This document shows positions 35,380 to 44,560 of a stretch of DNA of 64,000 bases, piece by piece (position 1 is the first letter of the stretch; the number at the start of each line of letters is the position of its first letter). The notes under the pieces are model-generated. The model worked only from the letters and a program-made list of their open reading frames with translations, did not search any database and was not told the DNA's origin. The DNA is taken from NCBI RefSeq assembly GCF_042646125.1, contig NZ_JBHRSW010000004.1:1-64000 (forward strand), in the 5' to 3' direction. A program made the translations under genes and the position numbers. The stretch comes from Glaciecola flavus. Its GTDB lineage: Bacteria; Pseudomonadota; Gammaproteobacteria; Enterobacterales; Alteromonadaceae.

Positions 35380-36111
35380 ATGGCTACAGGTGATAAAGAC
35401 AAAGACTTTGCGCCCATTAATGTTGATGTCGATGATAGAATTACAGTCGCAAGTGCCAGAAAGTCTAGCTCTGCTCCCGTAGTGCAAGTCAAAAGTAATA
35501 ACTTTTTGGTGGGTGGCTTGATGCTATTAACCGTGGCCGCTCTGGGTGCCAGTACATATTTGTATTTAGAGTTAGACAAAGCCAATAAAACCATCGCTGA
35601 TAGCGCGGCGCGTATCTTGTCGGTAGAAAACCAATTGTCCGCAACAGGCGAAGAAATTGGCAATTCGACTGTAGCATTACAAGTAAAAGTGGGGGAGCTG
35701 ACAGAAAAATCCAATGAACTCTGGGATCAAATGGATAAGCTCTGGGCAAGTGCGTGGCGACGAAATCAGCAAGAAATTAAATCCTTACAATCTTCGGTAA
35801 AAACTTTCCAAACCGACGTCAATAAAGTTGTCGGCGACATCAACAAACGCGTTGACGGTGCAGAATCAGATAACCAACAGCTTGTCAGTCGTATAAACAG
35901 CATTAACAGTAATATTTCAGAGCAAGCAAATAATATTCTTGCACTCACCGTAGAGCAAGAAAATCTGAATAAACAAGATGGTGACAAAGCCAGTAAATTA
36001 CGTGAATTAAACGAAAAAACGATATTGCTGGAGCGCAGAAATACCAACTTGTTGCAGAAAATAAATGAGTTAGAAAAACTAGTTGATGAACTAGTAAAAA
36101 AGACCGTTTGA
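35380..36111 (+). CDS. Single-pass membrane protein with long coiled coil (unknown role)
   Basis: The product is 243 residues. A charged cytosolic N-terminus of about 40 residues precedes one membrane helix (about 42-65, FLVGGLMLLTVAALGASTYLYL) and a long heptad-patterned coiled coil to the C-terminus, ending NELEKLVDELVKK. An AGGA ribosome site precedes the ATG. There is no enzymatic motif. I do not recognise a named family. It lies divergent from the cyclic-di-GMP gene and converges on rnfH. The topology suggests a periplasmic or envelope scaffolding protein. Confidence 0.75.
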   Translation: MATGDKDKDFAPINVDVDDRITVASARKSSSAPVVQVKSNNFLVGGLMLLTVAALGASTYLYLELDKANKTIADSAARILSVENQLSATGEEIGNSTVALQVKVGELTEKSNELWDQMDKLWASAWRRNQQEIKSLQSSVKTFQTDVNKVVGDINKRVDGAESDNQQLVSRINSINSNISEQANNILALTVEQENLNKQDGDKASKLRELNEKTILLERRNTNLLQKINELEKLVDELVKKTV

Positions 36112-36121
36112 CGCGTTCTGC

Positions 36122-36178
36122 TAGAGCCTGTTGCACTTAGGTGACGCTATTCCTTAACACAAAGCAACAGCCTCTAAC
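36122..36178. terminator. Imperfect hairpin between convergent genes
   Basis: AGAGCCTGTTGC pairs with GCAACAGCCTCT across a loop of about 28 bases, between the convergent coiled-coil gene and rnfH. It lacks a clear T-run, so terminator function is tentative. Confidence 0.4.
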
Positions 36179-36537
36179 TACTTGTTTTTATTGGCCTCAG
36201 TTTTGTCCTTGTTTGTCACACGCCCACCTGTGACTTTGTCGGCTCTACCCTCTTCTTTGGCGCGTTGGGCGCGCATTTTTCTGACTTCCTTTGGATCGGC
36301 AATCAGGGGGCGATAAATTTCTATACGGTCACCTTCACTAAGTATGGTATCGAGTTTGCAAACTCTACTCCAAATACCTACCTTATTGATATCGAGCTCA
36401 ATGTCGCTGTGTATATTTAAAATACCAGACTGTTCGATGCCTTGCTGCACTGTACTGTCTTTAGGCACCAATACCTCTAGTAACGACTGTTTCTCGGGTA
36501 TGGCATAACAGACTTCAATCGCTATTTTATCTGCCAC
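36178..36537 (-). CDS. rnfH: RnfH family protein (UPF0125)
   Basis: The product is 119 residues with a beta-grasp ubiquitin-like fold signature: IAIEVCYAIPEKQSLLEV, DINKVGIWSRVCKLD and GDRIEIYRPLIADPKEVRKM. The end is a charged, Lys-rich tail. The start is GTG and overlaps the ratA stop TAG by one base, so the two are translationally coupled. RatA-RnfH pairs are conserved across gammaproteobacteria beside smpB; the molecular job of RnfH is not settled. Confidence 0.9.
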   Translation of the reverse strand: MADKIAIEVCYAIPEKQSLLEVLVPKDSTVQQGIEQSGILNIHSDIELDINKVGIWSRVCKLDTILSEGDRIEIYRPLIADPKEVRKMRAQRAKEEGRADKVTGGRVTNKDKTEANKNK

Positions 36538-36968
36538 TATCCGTATACCTGTTTTGCTCTTTGTGTAAAGGCTTGTACCATATTGCTTGTGAGTGATGTA
36601 AATATTTTTCCAAACGCCATTTCAATAAACTTGTTAGTAAAAGTAAACTCAAGACGAAGTTCAACTTTGCAGGCTGTGTCACTTAGTGCTGTGAATCTCC
36701 ATCCACCTTGAAGTGATTTAAATGGGCCATCAGCTAGTTCCATTCTGATTTCTTTATCTTTAATTAGCTTATTGTGAGTGACCAGCTCTTTTTCTATCCC
36801 TGCTTTACTCAATACCATGCGCGCCGTCATTTGCTCGTCATCAAAAGATAACACGGTACTTCGTTTGCATCCTGGTAAAAATTGATCATATGCCGATACA
36901 TCATTTACTAAATCAAACATTTGTTGTGCACTATATGCTACGAGCGCACTCTTATTTACTTCTGGCAT
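36537..36968 (-). CDS. ratA: RatA family SRPBCC protein (ubiquinone-binding, Coq10-like)
   Basis: The product is 143 residues, matching the family. Typical opening MPEVNKSALVAYSAQQMFDLVNDV, GCKRSTVL and the C-terminal helix FGKIFTSLTSNMVQAFTQRAKQVYG are seen. The START-like fold binds a lipid such as ubiquinone; E. coli RatA has also been reported as blocking 70S ribosome formation. It is divergent from smpB and translationally coupled to rnfH, the standard gammaproteobacterial arrangement. Confidence 0.92.
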   Translation of the reverse strand: MPEVNKSALVAYSAQQMFDLVNDVSAYDQFLPGCKRSTVLSFDDEQMTARMVLSKAGIEKELVTHNKLIKDKEIRMELADGPFKSLQGGWRFTALSDTACKVELRLEFTFTNKFIEMAFGKIFTSLTSNMVQAFTQRAKQVYG

Positions 36969-37086
36969 AAAGTCTGATGAATGCCTATGTGATTTTTATT
37001 ACAGGAGGAGAATTCTAGTCATTCGAGCGCTTAAAAACAAACTTGTTTTATCTTGCGAGCTACAATTCGCTAAGTATAATGGCGCC

Positions 37087-37557
37087 ATGAAAAAGAATAA
37101 GAATGCAAATTCAAACACCATTGCGCAAAATAAACGCGCCAGACACGAGTACCACCTGCTTGACAAATTTGAAGCGGGCTTGCAGTTACAAGGCTGGGAA
37201 GTAAAAAGTATCCGAGCAGGTAAAGTGAACCTTACCGATGCCTATGTTTTTCTTAAAGATGGCGAAGCATTTGTCACCAATATTAACATAACGCCGCTTA
37301 GTCAAGCCTCAACACACGTAATTTGTGCCCCGACCCGCCAAAGAAAGTTACTGCTCAACAGACGCGAAATTGACAAACTCACTGGTGGACTCGATCGACA
37401 AGGTTTAACCATAATTGCGACAGCTATGTATTGGAAAAAGAGCTGGGTTAAGGTAGAATTGTTTTTAGCGAAAGGTAAACAAGCTCATGATAAGCGTGAC
37501 GCCCTTAAAGATAAAGACTGGGCAAGGCAAAAAGAGCGTATCATGAAACACAGTTAG
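37087..37557 (+). CDS. smpB: SsrA-binding protein SmpB
   Basis: The product is 156 residues. Family motifs include NKRARHEYHLLDKFEAGLQL, GWEVKSIRAGKVNLTDAYV and the basic C-terminal tail KRDALKDKDWARQKERIMKH, which enters the decoding centre. It binds the tRNA-like part of tmRNA to rescue stalled ribosomes by trans-translation. The tmRNA gene lies about 150 bases downstream with a terminator in between, so each is a separate transcript. Confidence 0.97.
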   Translation: MKKNKNANSNTIAQNKRARHEYHLLDKFEAGLQLQGWEVKSIRAGKVNLTDAYVFLKDGEAFVTNINITPLSQASTHVICAPTRQRKLLLNRREIDKLTGGLDRQGLTIIATAMYWKKSWVKVELFLAKGKQAHDKRDALKDKDWARQKERIMKHS

Positions 37558-37576
37558 CACTGAGAGTAAACAATTT

Positions 37577-37613
37577 TAAGGCGGTGGATAACGGACGCAC
37601 CGCCTTAATCTTG
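37577..37613 (+). terminator. Rho-independent terminator of smpB
   Basis: TAAGGCGGTG (37577-37586) pairs perfectly with CACCGCCTTA (37598-37607) and is followed by a T-rich tail (ATCTTGTTCC). Confidence 0.85.
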
Positions 37614-37704
37614 TTCCTAAAGACTAATTTAAATAAAATTTTTTCTTATATACTCACCTATAATTGTTCTAACTGACTTACCGAAAAGATAACAAAACAA
37701 ACTC

Positions 37705-38072
37705 GGGGCTGCTCTGGATTCGACAGGATTCAATGATGCCGGAGGTGCATGCAGAGGTGCGGTTTGCCTCTTTAAAAAGCCGCAAAAAAATAGTCGCAAA
37801 CGACGAAAACTACGCACTAGCAGCTTAATAACCTGCATAGAGCCTTCTCGCCCTAGCTTCCGCCTGTAAGACGGGGAGTTCGAGGAGTCAAACCCAAACA
37901 GGATCGCACGGATACTCCCACCTGAGAGTTGAACTGCTAAATTTAATTCAGGTTAGTTTTATTATGGCGTGTCTGTCCGCAGTAATAGAGCGAATGTAAA
38001 GACAAGACTAAGCATGTAGTACCAAACGCTGACGCTTTCTGGACGCGGGTTCAATTCCCGCCAGCTCCACCA
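37705..38072 (+). ncRNA. ssrA: Transfer-messenger RNA (tmRNA, one-piece)
   Basis: The 5' end GGGGCTGCTCTGGATTCGAC and 3' end with GGTTCAATTCC and GCTCCACCA form the tRNA-Ala-like domain. The tag frame is GCA AAC GAC GAA AAC TAC GCA CTA GCA GCT TAA TAA (37796-37831), encoding ANDENYALAA, the tag seen in E. coli. The 3' CCA is encoded. It works with SmpB, encoded just upstream. tmRNA 3' ends are common island insertion sites, but no integrase or duplicated 3' end is seen here. Confidence 0.97.
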
Positions 38073-38085
38073 TCTTGTAAAAAAA

Positions 38086-38123
38086 CCTAACGAGCCCTCA
38101 CCAGCCATTAGGGCTTTTTATTA
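38086..38123 (+). terminator. Probable tmRNA terminator
   Basis: CCTAACGAGCC and GCCATTAGG can pair over a short loop, followed by GCTTTTTATT about 15-50 bases after the tmRNA 3' end. Confidence 0.6.
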
Positions 38124-38209
38124 ACCTGCGACTTTACTATCAGCAAATTATAGCTGATGCTGGACGCTGAAGATCTAGACATAGTTTAGACGCTATTGGC
38201 TCGATATTT

Positions 38210-38619
38210 TCATTTTTCATCATAACGCTCCTTTTCTACAGCATACTTTCCATTGCCCAATAAGACTTGAACTACTGCCATTAAAACAAGCACCAATGGG
38301 TATTCCCATCCGCCACCTTCATTGACAAACAACCAGCCAGCATCCCTATGAGCCCATGTTGCCCCAATCAAAATTGGTATCAATAGTCCTGCCGCTACCT
38401 GGCTTCTATAACCGAGAATTAAGGCAATGCCGCATACTGCTTCAGAAAAAAAACAACATATGCCAATAATTTCGGCAATCCTAAGGTAAGAAAAAACTCC
38501 GCGGTACCAGGGAGTGTAAAAATTAAAAGTTTCAAATACAGGCTATGAGCAATCATGACAAGCCCAAGGGTTATTCGATGTAGGAAAGCAGCTAGTTCGT
38601 AATTTTGTGGAATTTTCAT
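38210..38619 (-). pseudogene. DoxX-family membrane protein, frameshifted at a homopolymer
   Basis: From the ATG at 38619 (MKIPQNYELAAFLHRITLGL) the frame codes for DoxX-like membrane helices and then shifts at a run of eight T (eight A on the plus strand, near 38,446-38,453). In the next frame the protein continues naturally with EAVCGIALILGYRSQVAAGL and WAHRDAGWLFVNEGGGWEYP, ending at 38210, a total of about 136 residues as usual for DoxX. So the gene is either inactive, phase-variable by slippage, or affected by a read error. The function of DoxX proteins is poorly defined. It is divergent from a LysR regulator, which may control it. Confidence 0.75.
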
Positions 38620-38718
38620 GTTGTTTCCAAAAACCTTGTTCAAGATGCGTTGATCATATAACTTGCATTATCGCAGTCAAAGTGTAGATTGATGCATTTT
38701 AAAGTTGCAATTTTGCAT

Positions 38719-39591
38719 ATGGACTGGAATTCGCTAAAAATACTTACAGTAGTAGATAAAGCTGGTTCAATGAGTGGTGCCTCGAGGGTATTAGGGGTGA
38801 ATTACACGACTATATTCAGAAGACTAGAGTCTCTAGAGAAAGAACTTGGCGGTAAGTTATTCGTTCGCGGATCAAAAGGGTACGTTGCTACCCCATTGGC
38901 GAAAGAAGTGCTCTTATTTGCCAACTCAATGCTCAAGAGCTCTGAAGAAATTGAAAGGCACATAGTTGGCAGAGAGTTTCTACCTAGCGGAGCCGTAAAA
39001 ATAACGGCACCGTTTAACATTGCTAACCGCTATTTACCAGCTGCACTTACCAATATTTCAAAAAAGTACCCAGATATACACTTTGAAATACTCTCAAGTA
39101 ACGACGCATTTAATTTGAATACTCGAGTAGCTGACATTGCTATAAGGGCAACAAACAGTCCGCCAGAACATTTAGTTGGACGCAAGGCAGCTTCTATACC
39201 GTGGGCACTTTTTGCTTCTGAATGTTTTATTGGCAATTGCTCCACGCTCCCTACCTTTGAAACACTTGCAAACTACCCGTTGATTGGCGCAACAGGCAGT
39301 ATGCTAGACTTGTCAGCATTCACTTGGCTTGAAGCAACCCTTAACGATGCTATCGTCGTAAGGTGCGACGAATTAACAGCCATGTCTAATTACGCAGAAG
39401 CTGGCTTTGGTATCGCTCTACTGCCTCGCGACCAGAAGAGAAAGGGATTGATTGAAATAGCGGAACTATCGAAAGATACCAAGAGTGATTTATGGATCCT
39501 CTACCATCCCGACCTTAAAAAAACCGAACGAGTTCGTATCGTTGCAGAGTATTTATTTAACTATTTCAACAATATAAGCTTTGAAAGCTAA
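38719..39591 (+). CDS. LysR-family transcriptional regulator
   Basis: The product is 290 residues from the ATG at 38719 (MDWNSLKILTVVDKAGSMSG); the frame extends back to a TTG but that adds residues foreign to the family. A winged helix at about 1-60 (GASRVLGVNYTTIFRRLESLEKELGGKLF) precedes a substrate-binding domain (about 90-285). Such regulators usually control a divergent neighbour, here the frameshifted DoxX gene. The ligand is unknown. Confidence 0.9.
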   Translation: MDWNSLKILTVVDKAGSMSGASRVLGVNYTTIFRRLESLEKELGGKLFVRGSKGYVATPLAKEVLLFANSMLKSSEEIERHIVGREFLPSGAVKITAPFNIANRYLPAALTNISKKYPDIHFEILSSNDAFNLNTRVADIAIRATNSPPEHLVGRKAASIPWALFASECFIGNCSTLPTFETLANYPLIGATGSMLDLSAFTWLEATLNDAIVVRCDELTAMSNYAEAGFGIALLPRDQKRKGLIEIAELSKDTKSDLWILYHPDLKKTERVRIVAEYLFNYFNNISFES

Positions 39592-39695
39592 CAAAATTTA
39601 AAAGCATCTGCGTACGCATAAATCTATGCTAGTTTGGTAAAGCTCTCACACAACAAATTCAGTCAATATTCGGCTTTCTGGTACCACTCCCACGC

Positions 39696-40067
39696 CTATT
39701 CACCCTCTACTACCACAATCAACGCACTTAGGTGCGGAAAACCCTGCCACAAAAATACCTTGCTAGACTGCAGTGAAAACACCTTGTCATCAAGCTTTGG
39801 GAAAAAGTACATTTGATGAATGGGTGAGTCAACTAGGTGATTGTGATGATGATCGTAGTATTTGTTCTTTGGCGACATCATGTACACCAATGCGCAATGA
39901 GCCGCGCTGGGGAGCTTGCCATCAAAATACATAAAACTGGCATCTTACGTAATGTGTTTCGGTGCGCCTTCACTCGCTGCGCGAATTATCTCCTGCTTGC
40001 TTTTGGCAAAAGCGACAAAATGAAATGTGCCGAGTATGAACGCTACGATTAGAGGTAAAATTTTCAT
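39696..40067 (-). pseudogene. Small secreted protein interrupted by an in-frame stop
   Basis: The ATG at 40067 starts a typical signal peptide (MKILPLIVAFILGTFHFVAFA), then KSKQEIIRAASEGAPKHIT and a TAA at 39945-39947. The same frame continues open for about 82 more codons (DASFMYFDGKLPSAAHCALV... to 39696). The total of about 123 codons is a plausible size for a small periplasmic protein. It follows the GlxA-type regulator by 13 bases. The domain is unknown to me. I call it a decayed gene because the stop splits what reads as one protein; read error or stop readthrough are alternatives. Confidence 0.5.
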
Positions 40068-40080
40068 GATGCAATCCTCC

Positions 40081-41019
40081 TTAACTTGAATAATGTGAGG
40101 GTGATAGGCCAAATTGACGTTCGAATGCACGCCTAAAGCTCTCGTAATTGGTAAACCCGACTCGCCTAGCAATGGCGTTTAAAGAATGGCTACCCTCGCT
40201 CAACATATCCTTTGCTCGATGCAATTTGACTTTGGCAATAAAAGCAGCTGGACTTATTTTGAGGTGTTTGTTGAACATTCGGGTAAGTTGTCTGCTACTC
40301 ATACATGCTTGCGTAGCAAGATCTTCAACACTTATCTTTTGCTCTATATTGTTTAGCACCCAATCCAACAGAGGGGTAAGACGAATGTTTTGTGCGGATT
40401 GAAGCTGCAATAGATCAGAAAATTGCTGTTGATTGCCTTTTCGCTGCAGGTACACCACTAATTCTTTTGAAACGGCAGAAGCCACTGTATTGCCATAGTC
40501 TTGTTTGATCAACTCTAGAGCCAAGTCAACGCCCGACAATATCCCCGCAGACGACCAAACATTGCTGTCGTTAATAAACAGGGGCTCGGTTTCTACACTT
40601 ATGTGCTTGTGTTGTGATGCCAAAGAGTGGCAATGACGCCAATGCGTGGTCAGTCGCCGTTGTTCGTTACAAAAAACTTGCGCCAAGATGAAAGCACCCG
40701 TGCAAATACTGATAATTTTTTCTGCCTTGTCGCATACTTGCGTCAAGATCAGTGTCTGTTCGGTCGTCAATTTTAAGGTACGCGTACCACTTCCTCCGCA
40801 GACTACAAAATAATCAAGCTCCGACAGCTCAGATATTGAAATATCTGCCATAACACGATGCCCTGCACTACTTTTGATTTCGCCAGCAGTAAAACTAGCA
40901 ATCACACAAGTATACGCATCGTGTAAGAAAGTATTAGTTTCTACAAAGGTATCCAACGGACCAAACAAATCCAAGGGCTGAAAGCCATCGGCAATAAAAA
41001 ACACAATACGTTTAGTCAT
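40081..41019 (-). CDS. GlxA-type AraC-family regulator (DJ-1/PfpI + AraC HTH)
   Basis: The product is 312 residues. The N-terminal DJ-1/PfpI-like domain (about 3-190; VCGGSGTR, SICTGAFILAQ, WSSAGILSGVDLAL) is a ligand sensor, and the C-terminal double helix-turn-helix (about 215-312; ISVEDLATQACMSSRQLTRMF, IARRVGFTNYESFRRAFE) binds DNA. Regulators of this group often control amine or amino-acid catabolism. The only gene downstream on the same strand is the interrupted small secreted protein; the target is otherwise unknown. Confidence 0.9.
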   Translation of the reverse strand: MTKRIVFFIADGFQPLDLFGPLDTFVETNTFLHDAYTCVIASFTAGEIKSSAGHRVMADISISELSELDYFVVCGGSGTRTLKLTTEQTLILTQVCDKAEKIISICTGAFILAQVFCNEQRRLTTHWRHCHSLASQHKHISVETEPLFINDSNVWSSAGILSGVDLALELIKQDYGNTVASAVSKELVVYLQRKGNQQQFSDLLQLQSAQNIRLTPLLDWVLNNIEQKISVEDLATQACMSSRQLTRMFNKHLKISPAAFIAKVKLHRAKDMLSEGSHSLNAIARRVGFTNYESFRRAFERQFGLSPSHYSS

Positions 41020-41257
41020 AATTAACCCCGTTTACTATTCAGTGCTATTAGAGTATTACAAGAACAATTCTGTCTGATAAGACAAATAATCATCAATTTA
41101 AGACGTATTGTTTACTAATAGCGGTTTTCACTCTCATGTTGAGCTGCATTTAAATAATCTAAGATTGAATGTGATGGTTTTGTGATTCACTCTTCTGATA
41201 ATTCTGCTAGCCTTATTTCAATTGACTATTTCGAGAAAAACAGTAAGTACATAACAC

Positions 41258-42508
41258 ATGACATCTACCGCATATTACACATTGACCGAACAAAACATTG
41301 TTGAATATCTCAGTACTGTCCCTGCAATGGGGATGCTCTTTGATGACTTTTCTGCACTTGAGGTAAAAGAAGTCTGCGACGGCAACATGAACTACGCGTT
41401 TATTGTGAGGAGCAAGAATAAAGACAAGTCTTCTGTCTTTGTAAAACAAACCCCGCCATACATAAAAGTTCTCGGAAAAGATTGGCCTTTGAGCAGAGAG
41501 AGAATGGATGTTGAAAAACAAGCCTTGACTTACCAAGCCCAAGTTTGTCCAACTATGTCACCTAAGCTTTATTACAGTTGCAGCGCGATGTCCGTGATCA
41601 TCATGCAAAATCTCTCGCAACATCTACTTTTACGCAATGCTTTAATAGCCAGACAATCACTGCCCAAGCTCGCTAGCCATATGTCGTCTTATTTAGCTAA
41701 CACCTTGTTTTATTCCAGTGCATTTGCTGAAGGTAACAAATATCAACCCACTAAACTAAGCAATCAAGCGATGTGCCAGATCACACAGGCATTTGTTTTT
41801 ACCTACCCATTTGAGGGACATGAAACCAACAACTACAACCCATCACTCTGTCAAAACGTCATCGATAGTATTCAAAAAGATCCGACTGTACGAATGCATA
41901 TTGGGCAGATGAAATGGGCGTTTGCCAGTAAAAATGAAGCCCTCATTCATGGCGACCTGCACACAGGTTCGATTATGGTTAACGAAAACGACACGTATAT
42001 AATTGATCCCGAGTTTGCTTTTATGGGCCCTATCGGCTTTGACATTGGTGCATTTATCGCGAATTTGTATGTAAACTATTTTGCCCAAAAACATACCGCA
42101 AACCCTTCATCCGAAAGCTATGCTACATCTTTACTCTCCCTTATCGAAACCGTTTGGCTTGAGTTTGAAACAAAGTTCCTATCGCTGTGGCAAAAACATG
42201 ACAACCATCCGGATAACACCGCTTTTATAGGTGATCATTTGGGTGTAGAGCTTGCCCACTCGGATTTTCGAGAATGGTTTATGCAAACCATTTTGTCTGA
42301 CACAATGGGATTTGCAGCAGTTAAAATGATGAGGCGTATTCTGGGTGTTGCAAAAGTAGCTGATGTCATGCAATTCGAGAACAACGAACAACGCGCTAAG
42401 TTAGAAGCACAGATACTGCGCTTTGCCCGTGAGATGCTGCTAACAAGAAATACACACCGTGACTTTTCCAGCTTAAACGCAACACATATTTTGAACAACG
42501 ATAAGTGA
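41258..42508 (+). CDS. mtnK: S-methyl-5-thioribose kinase
   Basis: The product is 416 residues, matching the family. Kinase-like features: VKEVCDGNMNYAFIVRS, VFVKQTPPYIKVLG, the catalytic loop HGDLHTGSIMV and the metal motif IDPEFAFMGP. The enzyme phosphorylates 5-methylthioribose (from methylthioadenosine) for methionine salvage and frees the adenine half for salvage. mtnA and other pathway genes are not in the window. A clear terminator follows. The gene stands alone between two regulators. Confidence 0.92.
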   Translation: MTSTAYYTLTEQNIVEYLSTVPAMGMLFDDFSALEVKEVCDGNMNYAFIVRSKNKDKSSVFVKQTPPYIKVLGKDWPLSRERMDVEKQALTYQAQVCPTMSPKLYYSCSAMSVIIMQNLSQHLLLRNALIARQSLPKLASHMSSYLANTLFYSSAFAEGNKYQPTKLSNQAMCQITQAFVFTYPFEGHETNNYNPSLCQNVIDSIQKDPTVRMHIGQMKWAFASKNEALIHGDLHTGSIMVNENDTYIIDPEFAFMGPIGFDIGAFIANLYVNYFAQKHTANPSSESYATSLLSLIETVWLEFETKFLSLWQKHDNHPDNTAFIGDHLGVELAHSDFREWFMQTILSDTMGFAAVKMMRRILGVAKVADVMQFENNEQRAKLEAQILRFAREMLLTRNTHRDFSSLNATHILNNDK

Positions 42509-42525
42509 CATGTAAATCAGCATAC

Positions 42526-42556
42526 AAGGGGCATGTAAAATGCCCCTTAATCTTGT
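42526..42556. terminator. Terminator between convergent mtnK and 42571-43602
   Basis: AAGGGGCAT (42526-42534), loop GTAAA, ATGCCCCTT (42540-42548): a perfect 9-bp stem followed by AATCTTGTT. It probably serves both convergent genes. Confidence 0.85.
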
Positions 42557-42570
42557 TCAAAACAGAATCG

Positions 42571-43602
42571 TTAATACTCAATGGCTTCAGAGGGTGAGTT
42601 TAGGTGATTGCGTAGTGCATCTGACTCAGTGGGAGGGTAATAGGTTTGTAATACCGTCGCCTGAGGTGGAGCATCTATCGTAATTGAGGCACCATTTGGT
42701 AACACATATTGTAACCTTAACCACCAAAACGCATAAGCAATGGCCTCCCCTGTGGGGTTTGTTTGCGCGTATTGATAGCTTTTCTGAGTTTGAGTGTTGA
42801 CGGAAATAGTCACTGTGCTCGACTCTTGAGTACTTAAACTGAAGGAACCACTTAGCGTTGCGGATATCGCGTCTACAGAAGCCCCCATACTTTGTGAAAT
42901 CCCCAAAGAAGTACCAAATGTTTTCGTCTGTGAACTTGAATTGGTCAAACCCACTGTAAGATCTTGGTCAAATGATGCTGACGCATTGGGTTGTAAGCTT
43001 CCATTAAACTGCGAATACCACTGATAATTTGCGGTCACAACTGTACTGTTTTCGATCGTGGCAGAAACAATATTGTAAGACCCTTCCTCCGCGACGATTT
43101 CTATGAGGTTCGTATCGGAAATTACGGGGTTTAAAGATGTGGCCTGAATGTTAACAGTCGCATCTGTCCATATTGAACCAACGGCGAGCACACCCACTGG
43201 AATTTTATTAACCAGTACAACGAGTTGCCCAACACTACTGCCAACTGGAAGTGAATAACAATTACAATGCAACGTTAGACTGATCGTAACAGGGTAAAGC
43301 TTGCTAATGGTAAGCGCGCAAATAGCGGGGTTGCTTTTGGTACCCGTCAATGCCCAAGCATCGCCCTGCAAATTTGGAAAGAACGCATTTGCAGAACCTG
43401 CGTCATACTCCAGCACTTTAGAGCATACAGGCGCTGCGCTCTGAAAACTTACCATCTGCGCGGGCACTACTGGCACAGAAGCGGCGGCATGCCAATTGGA
43501 TGTTGTTTTCCATCCACTTAAACTCTTTAATTTTGGTGGTCCCTTTGTCAATAATAGTCCGCCTACATTGAAGGGATGTTTTTTACTGTCGCTGTTGTTC
43601 AT
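42571..43602 (-). CDS. Possible aerolysin/ETX-MTX2-like pore-forming protein
   Basis: The product is 343 residues from the ATG at 43602, chosen for its GGAGG site 7 bases upstream; a start at 43635 has none. There is no signal peptide. An N-terminal beta-rich part (about 60-190) has a CNCYSLPVGSSVGQLVV segment. A central to C-terminal stretch is rich in alternating Ser/Thr and hydrophobic residues (TKTFGTSLGISQSMGASV, ATLSGSFSLSTQESSTVTIS, QTQKSYQYAQTNP), the pattern of the membrane-inserting hairpin of aerolysin-fold toxins. I infer this from the pattern, not from a recognised motif; a non-lytic beta-sandwich protein is the alternative. It is a lone gene with no immunity partner. Confidence 0.45.
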   Translation of the reverse strand: MNNSDSKKHPFNVGGLLLTKGPPKLKSLSGWKTTSNWHAAASVPVVPAQMVSFQSAAPVCSKVLEYDAGSANAFFPNLQGDAWALTGTKSNPAICALTISKLYPVTISLTLHCNCYSLPVGSSVGQLVVLVNKIPVGVLAVGSIWTDATVNIQATSLNPVISDTNLIEIVAEEGSYNIVSATIENSTVVTANYQWYSQFNGSLQPNASASFDQDLTVGLTNSSSQTKTFGTSLGISQSMGASVDAISATLSGSFSLSTQESSTVTISVNTQTQKSYQYAQTNPTGEAIAYAFWWLRLQYVLPNGASITIDAPPQATVLQTYYPPTESDALRNHLNSPSEAIEY

Positions 43603-43726
43603 GGTGTCGCCTCCGCAAATAGTTTTGCGTAGCACAGTTGCTACACCTTCCTACTGTAGATCCTCAACTTGCACGACGCTAGACGGCAATTCGGCTGTAT
43701 GACTATATACTAAAGTATTATCATAT

Positions 43727-44560
43727 TTACGCTTGTGACTGTGACGCCATCAACCAAGCTTTGGGAGAACACCCTATTTTTTTTCTAAATACCCGTGCCA
43801 ATGCTGATCCATTTTCATAGCCAACTTGATGCGCCACTAAATCCATGTTCTGTTGTTTAGCTATCAGGTTTTGCGCGATAGTTATCCGCCACTCAGTCAG
43901 GTAGTCGAGTGGTGTTTGACCCACTACTTGCTTAAATAAATCAGAAAATTTCGAGCGTGACATTGCACAGCATTCGGCCATTTTTACAAGTGACCATTTA
44001 TCTTGAGGCTGCGCATGGATTGCGACTAAGACTTTCGCAAGTTGCGGATTGGCAAGTCCTGCCATCATACCCTCTTTAAATACTCCTTCCTCCAATAATT
44101 TTCGCAACACATTGACAATAAAAATATCGCAAAGCCGATTCAATACCAAGGTCTTACCGCTTCTCTCCGCAAAGGCCTCATCAAAGACCCATCGAGCAGA
44201 CTGTCCTAACAAGCCAGTAGACTCGATTGGATATTCCAATATTGACGGTAAGGCGTTAATAATTGGGCTGCGTTGTCCGCCAAAATAGTCAATACGAGCG
44301 CAAACAAGATCGGCCCCAAGGCCATTATCTGCGATCAAACTATGGCTGTGAGCCCGAGGGAAATAAATTAACGAAGGTTCACTTAATGTTTTTTCGTAGC
44401 CCTTTCCGTCTTTAACAACCAAGCTCCCTTGTTTTAACAAATGAAGATGACCAGAACAGCTATCCTCATCGTCAAAACCGTGTAAACCACACAAGTTTCC
44501 ACTGAAAAAGACATCTGCATTCAGTGAAAAGTGCTGCAATAAGTTTGATAGCAAATCCAA
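43727..44560 (-). CDS. AraC-family regulator with cupin sensor domain
   Basis: The product is 277 residues. The N-terminal cupin (about 15-110; SGHLHLLKQGSLVV, IYFPRAHSHSLIAD) is of the AraC_binding_2/Cupin_6 type, and the C-terminal AraC helix-turn-helices (about 180-277) read MAECCAMSRSKFSDLFKQVV and VAHQVGYENGSALARVFRKK. The start is TTG at 44560, supported by a GGAG site 7 bases upstream and the family length. It is divergent from the PagL-like gene and may regulate it. Confidence 0.88.
   Translation of the reverse strand: MDLLSNLLQHFSLNADVFFSGNLCGLHGFDDEDSCSGHLHLLKQGSLVVKDGKGYEKTLSEPSLIYFPRAHSHSLIADNGLGADLVCARIDYFGGQRSPIINALPSILEYPIESTGLLGQSARWVFDEAFAERSGKTLVLNRLCDIFIVNVLRKLLEEGVFKEGMMAGLANPQLAKVLVAIHAQPQDKWSLVKMAECCAMSRSKFSDLFKQVVGQTPLDYLTEWRITIAQNLIAKQQNMDLVAHQVGYENGSALARVFRKKIGCSPKAWLMASQSQA

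Noticed and set aside
37705..38209. Possible island insertion at the tmRNA 3' end
   Set aside because: No integrase nearby and no repeated tmRNA 3' segment seen downstream.
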